A stretch of DNA of 64,000 bases, from positions 124,001 through 188,000 of the forward strand of contig CAVZSM010000002.1 in NCBI GenBank assembly GCA_963777905.1, in the 5' to 3' direction. Under the pieces are notes generated by a model. That model saw nothing but the letters and a program-made list of their open reading frames with translations, made no database searches and had not been told where the DNA came from. The translations under genes and the position numbers were made by a program. Origin of the DNA: Trebonia sp963777905. GTDB lineage: Bacteria > Actinomycetota > Actinomycetes > Streptosporangiales > Streptosporangiaceae. Below, in pieces: positions 7,553 to 15,428 of the stretch (position 1 is its first letter; every line of letters begins with the position of its first letter).

Positions 7553-10270
7553 ATGCGTTACCGGCTGATGGCGTCCTACTTCGGCGCTTCCTACCAGGCC
7601 GCCGTCGGCCCTTCGGACCGCGACATCACCCTTTTCGCCGCCCCCCCGCCGCCTGAAGAGCACGGCTTCTCCCCCGCCCCCGGCGGGATCTGGCGCAAGC
7701 AGGTCCTGCTAGGTGAGCTCGACGCGCTGTGGGAATCGCGGCCCATCGGGTCGTACCACGGCGAGCCGTGCCTGGTGCTTGACGACCTCGGTGACCGGCT
7801 GCACATCGTCTACCTGGGCATGGAGGAACGGCGAGCCGGGCAGCTTGGCTACTGGCAGGTCGATCGCGGTGTGTTCGAGGTCGTGGTGCCGCGCACCGAG
7901 GTGACGGACCTGGCCGAGGAGCGGCATGAGTTCCCGATCACGCTGCTGCTGTCGACGCTGCCGCGCGCGCTGAGCGCTGGTGACCCTGGCCGCGCGGCCG
8001 GCGGCGGGCAGGGACCGGCGAACGGGCAGCTCGCCGGAGCCGGGCATGGCCAGGGAAACGGGCACCACGGCGGCAGCGGCCAGGGGCCGGGAAACGGGCA
8101 GCTTGCGGGGGGCGGCATGGGGCAAGGGAACGGACAGCTTGCCGGAAGCGGCAAGGGGCCAGGGAACGGGCACGTTCCCGGCGGCGCTCCTGGAGCGGGC
8201 CACGGCCCCGCAGGCGTGCCGCCGGCGCGAGGCGGCCAGCCGGCGGCGGGCGGGGTGCCTCCCGCGGGCGGACAGCCGACGCGCGTTCAGCCGGCCGGGG
8301 GCGGGCCACCGACGCGAGGCGGCCAGCCGCTCGCCGCCCAGTACCAGCTGCCGGCCGCCGCGCCGCCGCCACCGGGGACGCAGTCGCAGCAGCTGCCCGG
8401 GACCCAGCAGCTACCAGGGGCCCAGCAGCCGCCCGTGGCGCAGCCGCAGGCGCAGCAGGCGCGCGCCGGCCAGCAGCCGCAGGGCAACCAGCAGGCAGGG
8501 CAGCAGGCGAAGCACCCACGCCGCAGCGCGCACCAGCGCAAGCTACGCAACAGGCCACCGGCATGCAACCGGCGCAGGCCGCGTCGCAGCCGCCGGGCAG
8601 CCAGCCGCCCGCGGCCGCTGCCGCGTGGCATGGCTCGCCGGCCTCGGATGGCGCCTGGTACTACCAGGCGCCGGGCAACGGCACCGCCGGGCAGAACAGC
8701 GCGCAGCCGTACGGCGCGGCGAACGGGAACGGAACCGGGCCGCCGCCCGGCGGGTACGGGACCAGCCCGCAGAATGGATACGGGACCGACCCCCAGAACA
8801 GATACGGTCAGCCACCAGGCGGCATGCCGCAGGCGCCGGTCAACGGTCTGGCCAACAGCGCGCCCCCGTACCCTCCAGCCGCGCCGCAGCAGGCGCCGCA
8901 GCAGCAGCAGGCGTTCGAGTCGGCTCCGCCAGCGCAAGCCGACCAGCAGGGCGCCGCTGTCCAGCAGAACCCCGGCTTCCAGCAGCCTCCGGCTGTCCAG
9001 CAGAACCTGTCCGGGCAGCAGAACCCCCATGCCCAGCAGAACGCGACTGGCCCAGCGGGCCAGCAGGTCACGCCGGCGAACCAGCTTCCCGCGGCCCGCC
9101 AGCCGGGGACGGCTCAGCAGTTCGCGGGGGCGCCTCAGCAATTCCCGGGGGCTCTGCAGCCCGGTGATGTCCAGCAGCCGGGGAACGTCCAGCAGCCCGG
9201 CGACCGTCCAGCAACCAGGGGTTATTCAGCAACCGGGCGGCGTCCAGCAGTCCGGCGCCGTCCAGCAGCCCGGCACCGTACAGCTGCCCTTGGCCCAGCA
9301 GCTCCCGCCGACGCCGCAACCGCCAGCCGAGCAGCAGTTCGGGCCAGGCCAGCAGTTCGGGCCAGGCCAGCAGTTCGGGCCAGGCCAGCAGTTCGGGCCA
9401 GGCCAGCAGTTCGGGCCAGGCCAGCAGTTCGGGCCAGGCCAGCAGTTCGGGCCAGGTCAGCAGTTCGGGACGGGTCAGCAGCCGTCGCAGCAGCTGCCAG
9501 CGGGTCCGCAGTACCAAATGCCTCAAGCGACCCAGCAGCCGCAATCGATGCAGCAGGTCCCGCTAGCGCCGCCGCCGACGCTGGGCCAGCCGGTCCCGCA
9601 AGCGCAGCAAGCGCCGCCGCCGCAGGCACAGCAGCCCGCGCCTCCGCCGTCGCCCCTGTCATCACCGGCTCTCTCGGCACCGTGGGAGACGGCCCCGTGG
9701 GACACCGCGACCCCCGCGGCCCTGCCCGCGCCGCCCGCACCCGCGCCGTCCATGCCCGCGCCGGGCTCGTCCGCGCCTATTCTGCCCGCGGCCAGCCCGC
9801 TTCCCGAACCCGAACCGATGCCGGCACCGCCGGGCCCGGGCATGTCACTGGCCGACGCGGGGACCACGGCACCGCCCGCGCCGCCGCAGCCGCTCACCCC
9901 CCCTGCCGCCGAGCCTGCTGCCGCGCCGTCGGCCGCGCCTACCGGCGCCTCGTCCCTGTTGAGGCACCTGCCGGCCGCCGTCCGGGGCCGCCGGGCCGCG
10001 CGTAAGCCGCGGCTCGCCATGTCCGCGGTCTTCGCCGATCTCGTGGATATGGCGGACATCCCGCGGTCCGCCTACGCGGTCGACGAAGAAGTGACCGGCG
10101 CCATGTGCCTATTTAAGACGGACGGCGGCTACGAGGTGTTCAGCTGCGCCGAAGACGCCAGGCACGAGGTCCGCTTCTTCGAAGACGAGGAGGCGGCGTA
10201 TTTCTATCTGTTCGGCGTGCTGGCCGCGGAGGCCGTGCGGCACGGCCGGCTGAGCCCGCGCCGTGGCTGA
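7553..10270 (+). CDS. Very large Gln/Pro/Gly-rich protein with short globular ends
   Basis: 905 codons. About 140 residues at the N-terminus (MRYRLMASYFGASYQAAVGP, several Trp, an EVVVPRTEVTDL strand) and about 85 at the C-terminus (FADLVDMADIPRSAYAVDEEVTG, FFEDEEAAYFYLFG) look folded. Between them lies a long low-complexity stretch, first Asn-Gly-Gln repeats, then Gln/Pro, then FGPGQQ repeats at about 9330-9480. From about 8509 to 9203 the open frame is Arg/Ser-rich, while the neighbouring frame continues the Gln/Pro/Gly pattern, which points to two compensating one-base indels. GAGGGG lies 7 bases before the ATG. No signal peptide or membrane segment. Function unknown. Confidence 0.6.
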   Translation: MRYRLMASYFGASYQAAVGPSDRDITLFAAPPPPEEHGFSPAPGGIWRKQVLLGELDALWESRPIGSYHGEPCLVLDDLGDRLHIVYLGMEERRAGQLGYWQVDRGVFEVVVPRTEVTDLAEERHEFPITLLLSTLPRALSAGDPGRAAGGGQGPANGQLAGAGHGQGNGHHGGSGQGPGNGQLAGGGMGQGNGQLAGSGKGPGNGHVPGGAPGAGHGPAGVPPARGGQPAAGGVPPAGGQPTRVQPAGGGPPTRGGQPLAAQYQLPAAAPPPPGTQSQQLPGTQQLPGAQQPPVAQPQAQQARAGQQPQGNQQAGQQAKHPRRSAHQRKLRNRPPACNRRRPRRSRRAASRPRPLPRGMARRPRMAPGTTRRRATAPPGRTARSRTARRTGTEPGRRPAGTGPARRMDTGPTPRTDTVSHQAACRRRRSTVWPTARPRTLQPRRSRRRSSSRRSSRLRQRKPTSRAPLSSRTPASSSLRLSSRTCPGSRTPMPSRTRLAQRASRSRRRTSFPRPASRGRLSSSRGRLSNSRGLCSPVMSSSRGTSSSPATVQQPGVIQQPGGVQQSGAVQQPGTVQLPLAQQLPPTPQPPAEQQFGPGQQFGPGQQFGPGQQFGPGQQFGPGQQFGPGQQFGPGQQFGTGQQPSQQLPAGPQYQMPQATQQPQSMQQVPLAPPPTLGQPVPQAQQAPPPQAQQPAPPPSPLSSPALSAPWETAPWDTATPAALPAPPAPAPSMPAPGSSAPILPAASPLPEPEPMPAPPGPGMSLADAGTTAPPAPPQPLTPPAAEPAAAPSAAPTGASSLLRHLPAAVRGRRAARKPRLAMSAVFADLVDMADIPRSAYAVDEEVTGAMCLFKTDGGYEVFSCAEDARHEVRFFEDEEAAYFYLFGVLAAEAVRHGRLSPRRG
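9330..9480 (+). repeat. 18-bp tandem repeat encoding FGPGQQ
   Basis: Eight nearly perfect consecutive copies of an 18-base unit within the large Gln-rich gene; seven encode FGPGQQ and the last FGTGQQ. The near identity at DNA level, including third positions, indicates recent expansion by slippage or unequal crossing-over. Copy number is likely to vary between strains. Confidence 0.9.
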
Positions 10271-10354
10271 CCTGCTACCAGCGGCGATACCGCAAAACAT
10301 TGCCGAAAACTTACATGGTCGCGAGCAAAGGGCCGCTAAGGCTAAAGTGATACC

Positions 10355-10400
10355 GTCGGCGGGGCTGACGGTCCCCCGCTCCCCAAGCAGCCCCGCCGAC
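10355..10400 (+). terminator. Probable terminator after the large repetitive gene
   Basis: Perfect 12-bp inverted repeat, GTCGGCGGGGCT at 10355-10366 and its complement at 10389-10400, with a 22-base loop. No U-tract follows, as is usual in high-GC actinobacteria. Confidence 0.6.
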
Positions 10401-10503
10401 CCATCTCCGCTGATACTTCCGGTCGCTAGCTGTCGCTAACATCACTGCGAGTCACAAACCAGCAGTACAGCAGAGGTAGCAGGAATGGCCAAGTGTGACC
10501 CTT

Positions 10504-10515
10504 GAAACGCGTTTC
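10504..10515. promoter_or_regulatory. 12-bp palindrome, possible LacI-type operator
   Basis: GAAACGCGTTTC is a perfect palindrome with a central CG, like sites bound by LacI/GalR repressors. It lies 125 bases before the DUF2877/aldose-epimerase pair. No LacI-family gene is present in the window, so the link is inferred. Confidence 0.35.
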
Positions 10516-10639
10516 GCTCACATATCATTAGCCACGAAAAATGCGTAATTCGGGCCGCTAGGTCAAAAATTGCGACTCGAATTATAAATTGAATCCTGCC
10601 GTTGCGGGCGACGGCGAAGCGACAGAGTAGGGTGCACGC

Positions 10640-11635
10640 GTGACCACTGGGCAGCACCCCGCGGCCGCCCCAGGCGCTCCCGGCCCCCCGGGCGCACCGG
10701 CCGAGGCAGCGGGCATCGCGAGCCTTGCGGTGCGTGATCTGCTGCATGGCCCGCAGCAGGCGGGCCAGGTATTTGCTGTCGTTCAGGGAATGCTCGTCGT
10801 GGCATTCCCCGGCGCGCCCCGCGAGCCGCGAGTTATGGCCATTTCCGCGCCGGACGCGGTCCGGCTGCCTAATGCGATCATCGCGGGCATTCCCGCGGCG
10901 GCCCTCGCGGTGACCGTGCCCGCCGGGCCCGCCGCGAGATCGGTGACCGGGCCGCAGAAGGCGCTGAAAAAAGCCGCCAGGACGACGGAACCACCGGACG
11001 GCGCGGCCACCGCGGGCGGCGGCTGGGTCCGCATCGGCGGCACCCTGAACGTGCAGGCACGCCGCTGGTGGGACCCGTCACCGGTCGTCGGCCCGCTGTC
11101 CCGCGGGCGACTGGACCAGGGCGCGGCCGTGCTGTCGCGAGTGTGCCGGCAGGGGACACCCGGGCCCGCTCTGGCCGATCACGAGGCGGTGCGGAGGCTC
11201 GCGACGTGCTGCGCGGCCGGCGACCTGGCCGGCTCCGTCGAGCAGGCCGAACACCTCGTCGGTCTCGGCGCGGGCATCGTCCCTGCGGGGGACAGCGTGC
11301 TGTGCGGCCTGCTGCTCGCGCTACGCCTGCTCGGCGGCGCGATTGCCGGCGGGAGCCGGGCCGTATGGCTGGCGGACTGGCTGAGCGCCGCCGTCACCAG
11401 TTACGCGTCGGAACGGACCACGCCGCTGGCGGCGTCCCTGCTGCACTGCGCGGCACGCGGCCAGGCGTCGGCCGAGGCCGCCGCGGTGCTGCACGGCGTG
11501 GCCGGGGAGGACCCGGTGGAGCCCGCCGCGCGCAGGCTGCTCACCGTCAAGGCGGCGGCCGCCCTCGGCACCGCCGACCTGGCCTGGGGAATGGTGGCCG
11601 GCTGCCGTGCAGCCCAGGCGCTGTCCGTATCCTGA
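10640..11635 (+). CDS. DUF2877 (AllH-like) domain protein
   Basis: 331 residues. The C-terminal half carries the DUF2877 hallmark: a GLGAGIVPAGDSVLCGLLLALRLL segment (family form GxGxGLTPxGDD), followed by helices with TTPLAASLLHCAARGQ. Members include AllH-type proteins linked to allantoin/oxamate breakdown and are often annotated only by DUF number. In this copy the Asp-Asp of the motif reads Asp-Ser. The start is GTG at 10640. Five bases separate it from the aldose epimerase, so they are probably co-transcribed. The role here is unknown. Confidence 0.75.
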   Translation: MTTGQHPAAAPGAPGPPGAPAEAAGIASLAVRDLLHGPQQAGQVFAVVQGMLVVAFPGAPREPRVMAISAPDAVRLPNAIIAGIPAAALAVTVPAGPAARSVTGPQKALKKAARTTEPPDGAATAGGGWVRIGGTLNVQARRWWDPSPVVGPLSRGRLDQGAAVLSRVCRQGTPGPALADHEAVRRLATCCAAGDLAGSVEQAEHLVGLGAGIVPAGDSVLCGLLLALRLLGGAIAGGSRAVWLADWLSAAVTSYASERTTPLAASLLHCAARGQASAEAAAVLHGVAGEDPVEPAARRLLTVKAAAALGTADLAWGMVAGCRAAQALSVS

Positions 11636-11640
11636 GTCGC

Positions 11641-12570
11641 ATGACGATCCCGCTGACGGGCACCCAGTACGAGATCGAGGCCGGCGACTACCGCGCCGTC
11701 ATCACCGAACTCGGCGCGGGGCTGCGCGAACTCGGGCACAGCGGGACGCCGCTGGTCACGAGCTACGACCCCGACCAGTTGCCCCCGCACGGCGCCGGCC
11801 AGCTGCTGTCCCCGTGGCCGAACCGCGTCGCCGACGGCCGCTACACCTTCGAGGGCGCCGGATACCAGCTCGCGCTCTCCGAGCCTGCCGCCGGCAACGC
11901 GATCCACGGCCTGACCCGGTGGATGCCGTGGACGCGCACCGCGCATGACCGCAACGAGGTGACGCTGCGCAGCGTGCCGCACGGCCAGCAGGGCTACCCG
12001 TTCGCCGTCCAGGTTGACGCGACCTACCGGCTGGACGCGCAGTCAGGCCTGCACGTCACCGTCACCGCGGTCAACAAGGGCAGCCGCCCGGCGCCGTGGG
12101 GCGTCGGGCACCACCCGTACCTGACCGTGCCGACGCCGGTCGTCGACGACTGCGAGCTGACGCTGCCCGCCGGCCACTGGCTGCCAGCCGACGAGCGCGG
12201 CATCCCGTCCGGCGCGCCGGAAGACGTGGCCGGAACCGATTTCGACTTCCGCGCCGCGCGGAAGCTCGGCGCCACCCGGCTCGACCACGCGTTCACCGGC
12301 CTGCACAGGGAGACGGACGGCCTGGCCTGGGTCCGGCTGTCGGCGGACGGCGCGACCACCGGGCTGTGGGCGGACGAGGGCTACCACTGGCTGCAGGTCT
12401 TCACCGGCGACACGCTCGAGCCTGAGCACCGCAGGACCGCGCTGGCCGTGGAGCCGATGACCTGCCCGCCGAACGCGTTCGTCACCGGCGAGGACCTGCT
12501 GGTGCTGCAGCCAAAGGAAACCGTCAGCTGCCGGTGGGGCATCAGGACTTTTCTTCCGAACGTTCCGTAG
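11641..12570 (+). CDS. Aldose 1-epimerase family protein
   Basis: 309 residues of a galactose-mutarotase-like beta-sandwich. It shows the N/R substrate pair (SPWPNRVADGRYTF), the catalytic His regions (GNAIHGLTRW; GVGHHPYL) and a late Glu (ALAVEPMTCPPNAF). Such enzymes interconvert alpha and beta anomers of aldoses, in the cytoplasm. It follows the DUF2877 gene by 5 bases; its 3' end overlaps the convergent nucleotidyltransferase gene by 29 bases. Confidence 0.9.
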   Translation: MTIPLTGTQYEIEAGDYRAVITELGAGLRELGHSGTPLVTSYDPDQLPPHGAGQLLSPWPNRVADGRYTFEGAGYQLALSEPAAGNAIHGLTRWMPWTRTAHDRNEVTLRSVPHGQQGYPFAVQVDATYRLDAQSGLHVTVTAVNKGSRPAPWGVGHHPYLTVPTPVVDDCELTLPAGHWLPADERGIPSGAPEDVAGTDFDFRAARKLGATRLDHAFTGLHRETDGLAWVRLSADGATTGLWADEGYHWLQVFTGDTLEPEHRRTALAVEPMTCPPNAFVTGEDLLVLQPKETVSCRWGIRTFLPNVP

Positions 12571-13144
12571 CGACTCCACGGACCCGCGCCAGGTCTTCCG
12601 CGGTGTCGACGTCGTCGGGGCTGCCCGTGTCGCCGCACTCCACCTGCGTGACAAGCCCGGGGCGGGCCCGCAGGAACGCCCGCGCCCCGGTGTCCCCGGT
12701 CGCCAGCTCGATCACGGCCGGCCAGTGCCCGCGGGCGATCAGCACCGGATTGCGCGGCTTGCCGTTATAGGCGGCGACCGCGACAGACGCCCCGCCGGCG
12801 TAGGCGGCGATCAGCCGCCGCACCGCCTCGGCCCCCACCAGCGGCTGATCCGCGAGCGCGACAACCGCGGCTTCGGCATCTGTCTCGGCCAGCGCACGCA
12901 GGCCCGTTGCCAACGACGATCCCATGCCGGTGCTCCAGTCCGGGTTGTGCACCGCCAGCGCCTCAGGGATCGTCACGGGCACGGCCCCGGTCACGAGAAT
13001 CACCGGGTCCGCTCCCCCGTCCTGCAGCAGCGCGACCCCGCGCTGGGCAAGCGTCTCGCCGCCGAGTTCCACCAGCGCCTTTGGCTGCCCCAGCCGGGAC
13101 CCCGACCCGGCGGCCAGCAATATCCCCGCCACGCGCTCTGCCAC
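12542..13144 (-). CDS. MobA/MocA-like nucleotidyltransferase
   Basis: 200 residues with the nucleotidyltransferase signature AGILLAAGSGSRLGQPKAL, GMGSSLATGLRAL and ALADQPLVGAEAVRRL, and a late DVDTAEDL. These are features of molybdenum-cofactor cytidylyl/guanylyl transferases (MocA/MobA), which load CTP or GTP on molybdopterin for hydroxylases such as xanthine dehydrogenase. GTG at 13144 is chosen because it places the Walker-like loop at the usual distance from the N-terminus; the frame is open further upstream without support. XdhC, another maturation factor for the same enzymes, lies 1.1 kb away, but no hydroxylase gene is in the window. Confidence 0.85.
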   Translation of the reverse strand: MAERVAGILLAAGSGSRLGQPKALVELGGETLAQRGVALLQDGGADPVILVTGAVPVTIPEALAVHNPDWSTGMGSSLATGLRALAETDAEAAVVALADQPLVGAEAVRRLIAAYAGGASVAVAAYNGKPRNPVLIARGHWPAVIELATGDTGARAFLRARPGLVTQVECGDTGSPDDVDTAEDLARVRGVATERSEEKS

Positions 13145-13570
13145 GCCCCAACCGTACGCCACGCCGCCGCACGGAATCAGCCAAGACCCATCCACTCCCC
13201 GTCTGCCCGCCAGGCACGGTAACTCCTGACACATAAGCCCCTGGCGTTTACTTTGCAGCCGTGGTGACCACTATCAAGGTTGAGTGACCGGTCACATCTG
13301 GTCATGGCGGCTGCAAAGTGCCGCGGAGGCTGCAAAGTACCTCTGACCACACCCGCCACCTCCGTTTGCCTTATGCGCGAAATGACCACTTTCGGCGTCG
13401 TTTCAGGCCTGAAAGTGGTCATTTCATGCACAAGGTGAACAGAAGGGGCTGACGTGACTGACGATAGATCCTGCATTGCGTGACTAGTGAAGAGCCATCG
13501 TGTTACCGGTCGCCGAGCGCGGAGAGAAAACCGATGGCCTGGGGCCCGGGGCGGCTTCTAGGGTGGGGAC
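13145..13570. repeat. Gene-free region with nested inverted repeats
   Basis: No gene is visible. 13250-13261 (ACTTTGCAGCCG) and 13308-13319 form a 12-bp perfect inverted repeat, and a third partial copy (GGCTGCAAAGTAC) follows. 13379-13393 (GAAATGACCACTTTC) and 13411-13425 form a 15-bp perfect inverted repeat; its spacer contains GGCGTCGTTTC and overlaps a 14-bp palindrome (TTTCAGGCCTGAAA, 13401-13414). The flanking genes diverge, so this is a shared promoter region, not an obvious terminator. Confidence 0.75.
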
Positions 13571-14209
13571 GTGATCCCCACAACGCATCTGCTGGCGTTT
13601 ACTGTTACCGCGCTCGTGCTGATCGCGATTCCCGGGCCGAGCGTGCTGTTCACGGTCAGCCGGGCGATCACGCTCGGCCGCGGCGCCGGGGTGGCCACCG
13701 TGGCCGGCAATACCGTCGGCGCGTTCACGCAGGTGGTGGCGGTCGCGTTCGGGATCGGCCCGCTCGTCGAGCGGTCCGTCGCCCTGTTCACCGTGCTCAA
13801 GCTGGCCGGGGCGGCGTACCTGGTCTTCCTCGGCGTGCAGGCGATCAGGCATCGCCAGTCGCTGGCCGAAGCGCTCGGCGCCACGATCGAACAGAAGACC
13901 ACGACCAGGATCGTGATCGACGGATTTACGGTCGGGGTCACCAACCCCAAGGTGATCGTGTTCTTCGCCGCGATGCTGCCTCAGTTCGTCGACCGCCAGG
14001 CCGGCAACGTGCCCGTGCAGATCATCGCGCTCGGCGCGATCTTCGCCGGCATCGCGCTGATCAGCGACAGCACGTGGGCGCTGGCGGCCGGGACGGTCCG
14101 CAACTGGCTAGGCCGGTCGCAGCGGCGGCTTGAGCTCATCGGCGGCATCGGCGGCCTGGCGATGATCGGCATCGGCGCCCGGCTGGCGCTCACCGGCCGC
14201 AACGACTGA
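13571..14209 (+). CDS. LysE/RhtB family amino-acid exporter
   Basis: 212-residue inner-membrane protein with about six hydrophobic segments. The LysE family signature is clear: LIAIPGPSVLFTVSRAITLGRGAG near the N-terminus, AGAAYLVFLGVQAIR, and GVTNPKVIVFFAAMLPQFV. Such proteins export amino acids or their analogues; the substrate cannot be told. GTG start, 20 bases from the end of the convergent xdhC. Confidence 0.92.
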   Translation: MIPTTHLLAFTVTALVLIAIPGPSVLFTVSRAITLGRGAGVATVAGNTVGAFTQVVAVAFGIGPLVERSVALFTVLKLAGAAYLVFLGVQAIRHRQSLAEALGATIEQKTTTRIVIDGFTVGVTNPKVIVFFAAMLPQFVDRQAGNVPVQIIALGAIFAGIALISDSTWALAAGTVRNWLGRSQRRLELIGGIGGLAMIGIGARLALTGRND

Positions 14210-14228
14210 GCCTGGACGGCGAGAGAGT

Positions 14229-15350
14229 TCAGGCGTGCGCTGACTCGTGATGGATGCGGCCCTCGGTGTCGGTGAGGGCGTGGCCGGTGCCGCCCCAGCG
14301 GAGCTGGATCAGCTCGGCCGCGATCGACACGGCGGTTTCCTCCGGGGTGCGGGCGCCCAGGTCAAGCCCGATCGGCGAACGCAACCGCGCTAGCTCCGCC
14401 TCGGTCATCCCGACGGCGCGCAGCCGCTCCAGGCGGTCTTCGTGGGTGCGCCGCGAGCCCATCGCGCCGATGTACCCGGCCGGGGTACGCAGCGCTACCT
14501 CCAGGACGGGCACATCAAATTTCGGGTCGTGCGTGAGCACGCAGATGACGGTCCGCGCGTCCACCTCGGTCCCGGCGAGGAACCGGTGCGGCCAGTCGAC
14601 GACCACCTCGTCGGCTTCGCGGAACCGGGACTTGGTGGCGAAGATCGGCCGGGCGTCGCACACGGTCACGTGGTAGCCGAGGAACTTGCCGACCCGCGCG
14701 ACGGCCGCCGCGAAGTCGATGGCGCCGAACACCAGCATCCGTGGCGGCGGCGTGAACGAGTTCACGAACACCGCCAGCTCGTCGCCGCGCCGCTCGCCAT
14801 GCTCCCCGTAGCGGCGCACCCCGGTCAGCCCCTGCGCGAGCATGCCGCGCACGTCGTCGTCCACCGCGGCGTCTAGCCGCTCGCCAGAGCCGAGCGACCC
14901 GTCTGACGCCCGCTCGACGTCCCCCCAGATCACCCGCCGCGCGCCAACCCGACCAGGCCCGGAGATCACGGTGGCCACGGCCACCGGCTCCCCGCGCTCC
15001 ACGGCCGCCGCGATCTCGCCGAGCTCGGGAAACGTCTCCCTGTTAATGGGCTCGACAAAGACGTCGAGAATCCCGCCGCAGGTCAGCCCCACCGCAAACG
15101 CGTCGTCATCGCTGACCCCGTACGTCTGCAGCACAGGCTGCCCGCTGGCCGCAACTTCGGTGGAGAGCTCGTACACGGCACCTTCGACGCACCCGCCGGA
15201 CACGCTCCCGACAACCTCACCATCGGACTCCACGGCAAGTGCCGCCCCGGGATCCCGCGGCGCGCTACGAAATGTCCGCACCACAGTGGCGAGCCCAAAC
15301 GTCTCGCCTTCATCCCACCACTTGGTGATCGTGTCCAAGATGTCGCGCAC
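14229..15350 (-). CDS. XdhC/CoxI family molybdenum-enzyme maturation protein
   Basis: 373 residues. The N-terminal XdhC_CoxI domain (ATVVRTFRSAPRDPGAALAV, GSVSGGCVEGAV, LTCGGILDVFV with its conserved Cys) is followed by a Rossmann-like XdhC_C domain (MLVFGAIDFAAAVARVGKFLGY, YIGAMGSRRTHEDRL, IGLDLGARTPEETAVSIAAE). XdhC proteins sulfurate and insert molybdenum cofactor into hydroxylases. GTG at 15350 is preferred, with GAGGTGG ending 3 bases before it, over the TTG at 15362. Possibly functionally linked with the MocA-like gene nearby. Confidence 0.92.
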   Translation of the reverse strand: MRDILDTITKWWDEGETFGLATVVRTFRSAPRDPGAALAVESDGEVVGSVSGGCVEGAVYELSTEVAASGQPVLQTYGVSDDDAFAVGLTCGGILDVFVEPINRETFPELGEIAAAVERGEPVAVATVISGPGRVGARRVIWGDVERASDGSLGSGERLDAAVDDDVRGMLAQGLTGVRRYGEHGERRGDELAVFVNSFTPPPRMLVFGAIDFAAAVARVGKFLGYHVTVCDARPIFATKSRFREADEVVVDWPHRFLAGTEVDARTVICVLTHDPKFDVPVLEVALRTPAGYIGAMGSRRTHEDRLERLRAVGMTEAELARLRSPIGLDLGARTPEETAVSIAAELIQLRWGGTGHALTDTEGRIHHESAHA

Positions 15351-15428
15351 TACCCACCTCAAGTTCCGGTCGTCTTCAAGTAACGCTACGCGGACGCCGA
15401 CTATGCCACCAGGAGGCGAGGGGCCGTG

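Larger units (their letters stand above)
10271..10639. other. Intergenic region with terminator and operator-like palindrome
   Basis: No gene is seen in these 369 bases. The left part holds a strong hairpin (10355-10400) that can end the upstream operon. The right half is notably AT-richer (around 10540-10600), as expected for a promoter of the DUF2877 gene, and contains a 12-bp palindrome at 10504-10515. Confidence 0.6.

Noticed and set aside
9330..9480. Tandem repeats as a CRISPR array
   Set aside because: Units are 18 bases without spacers and stay in frame with a protein; no cas genes.
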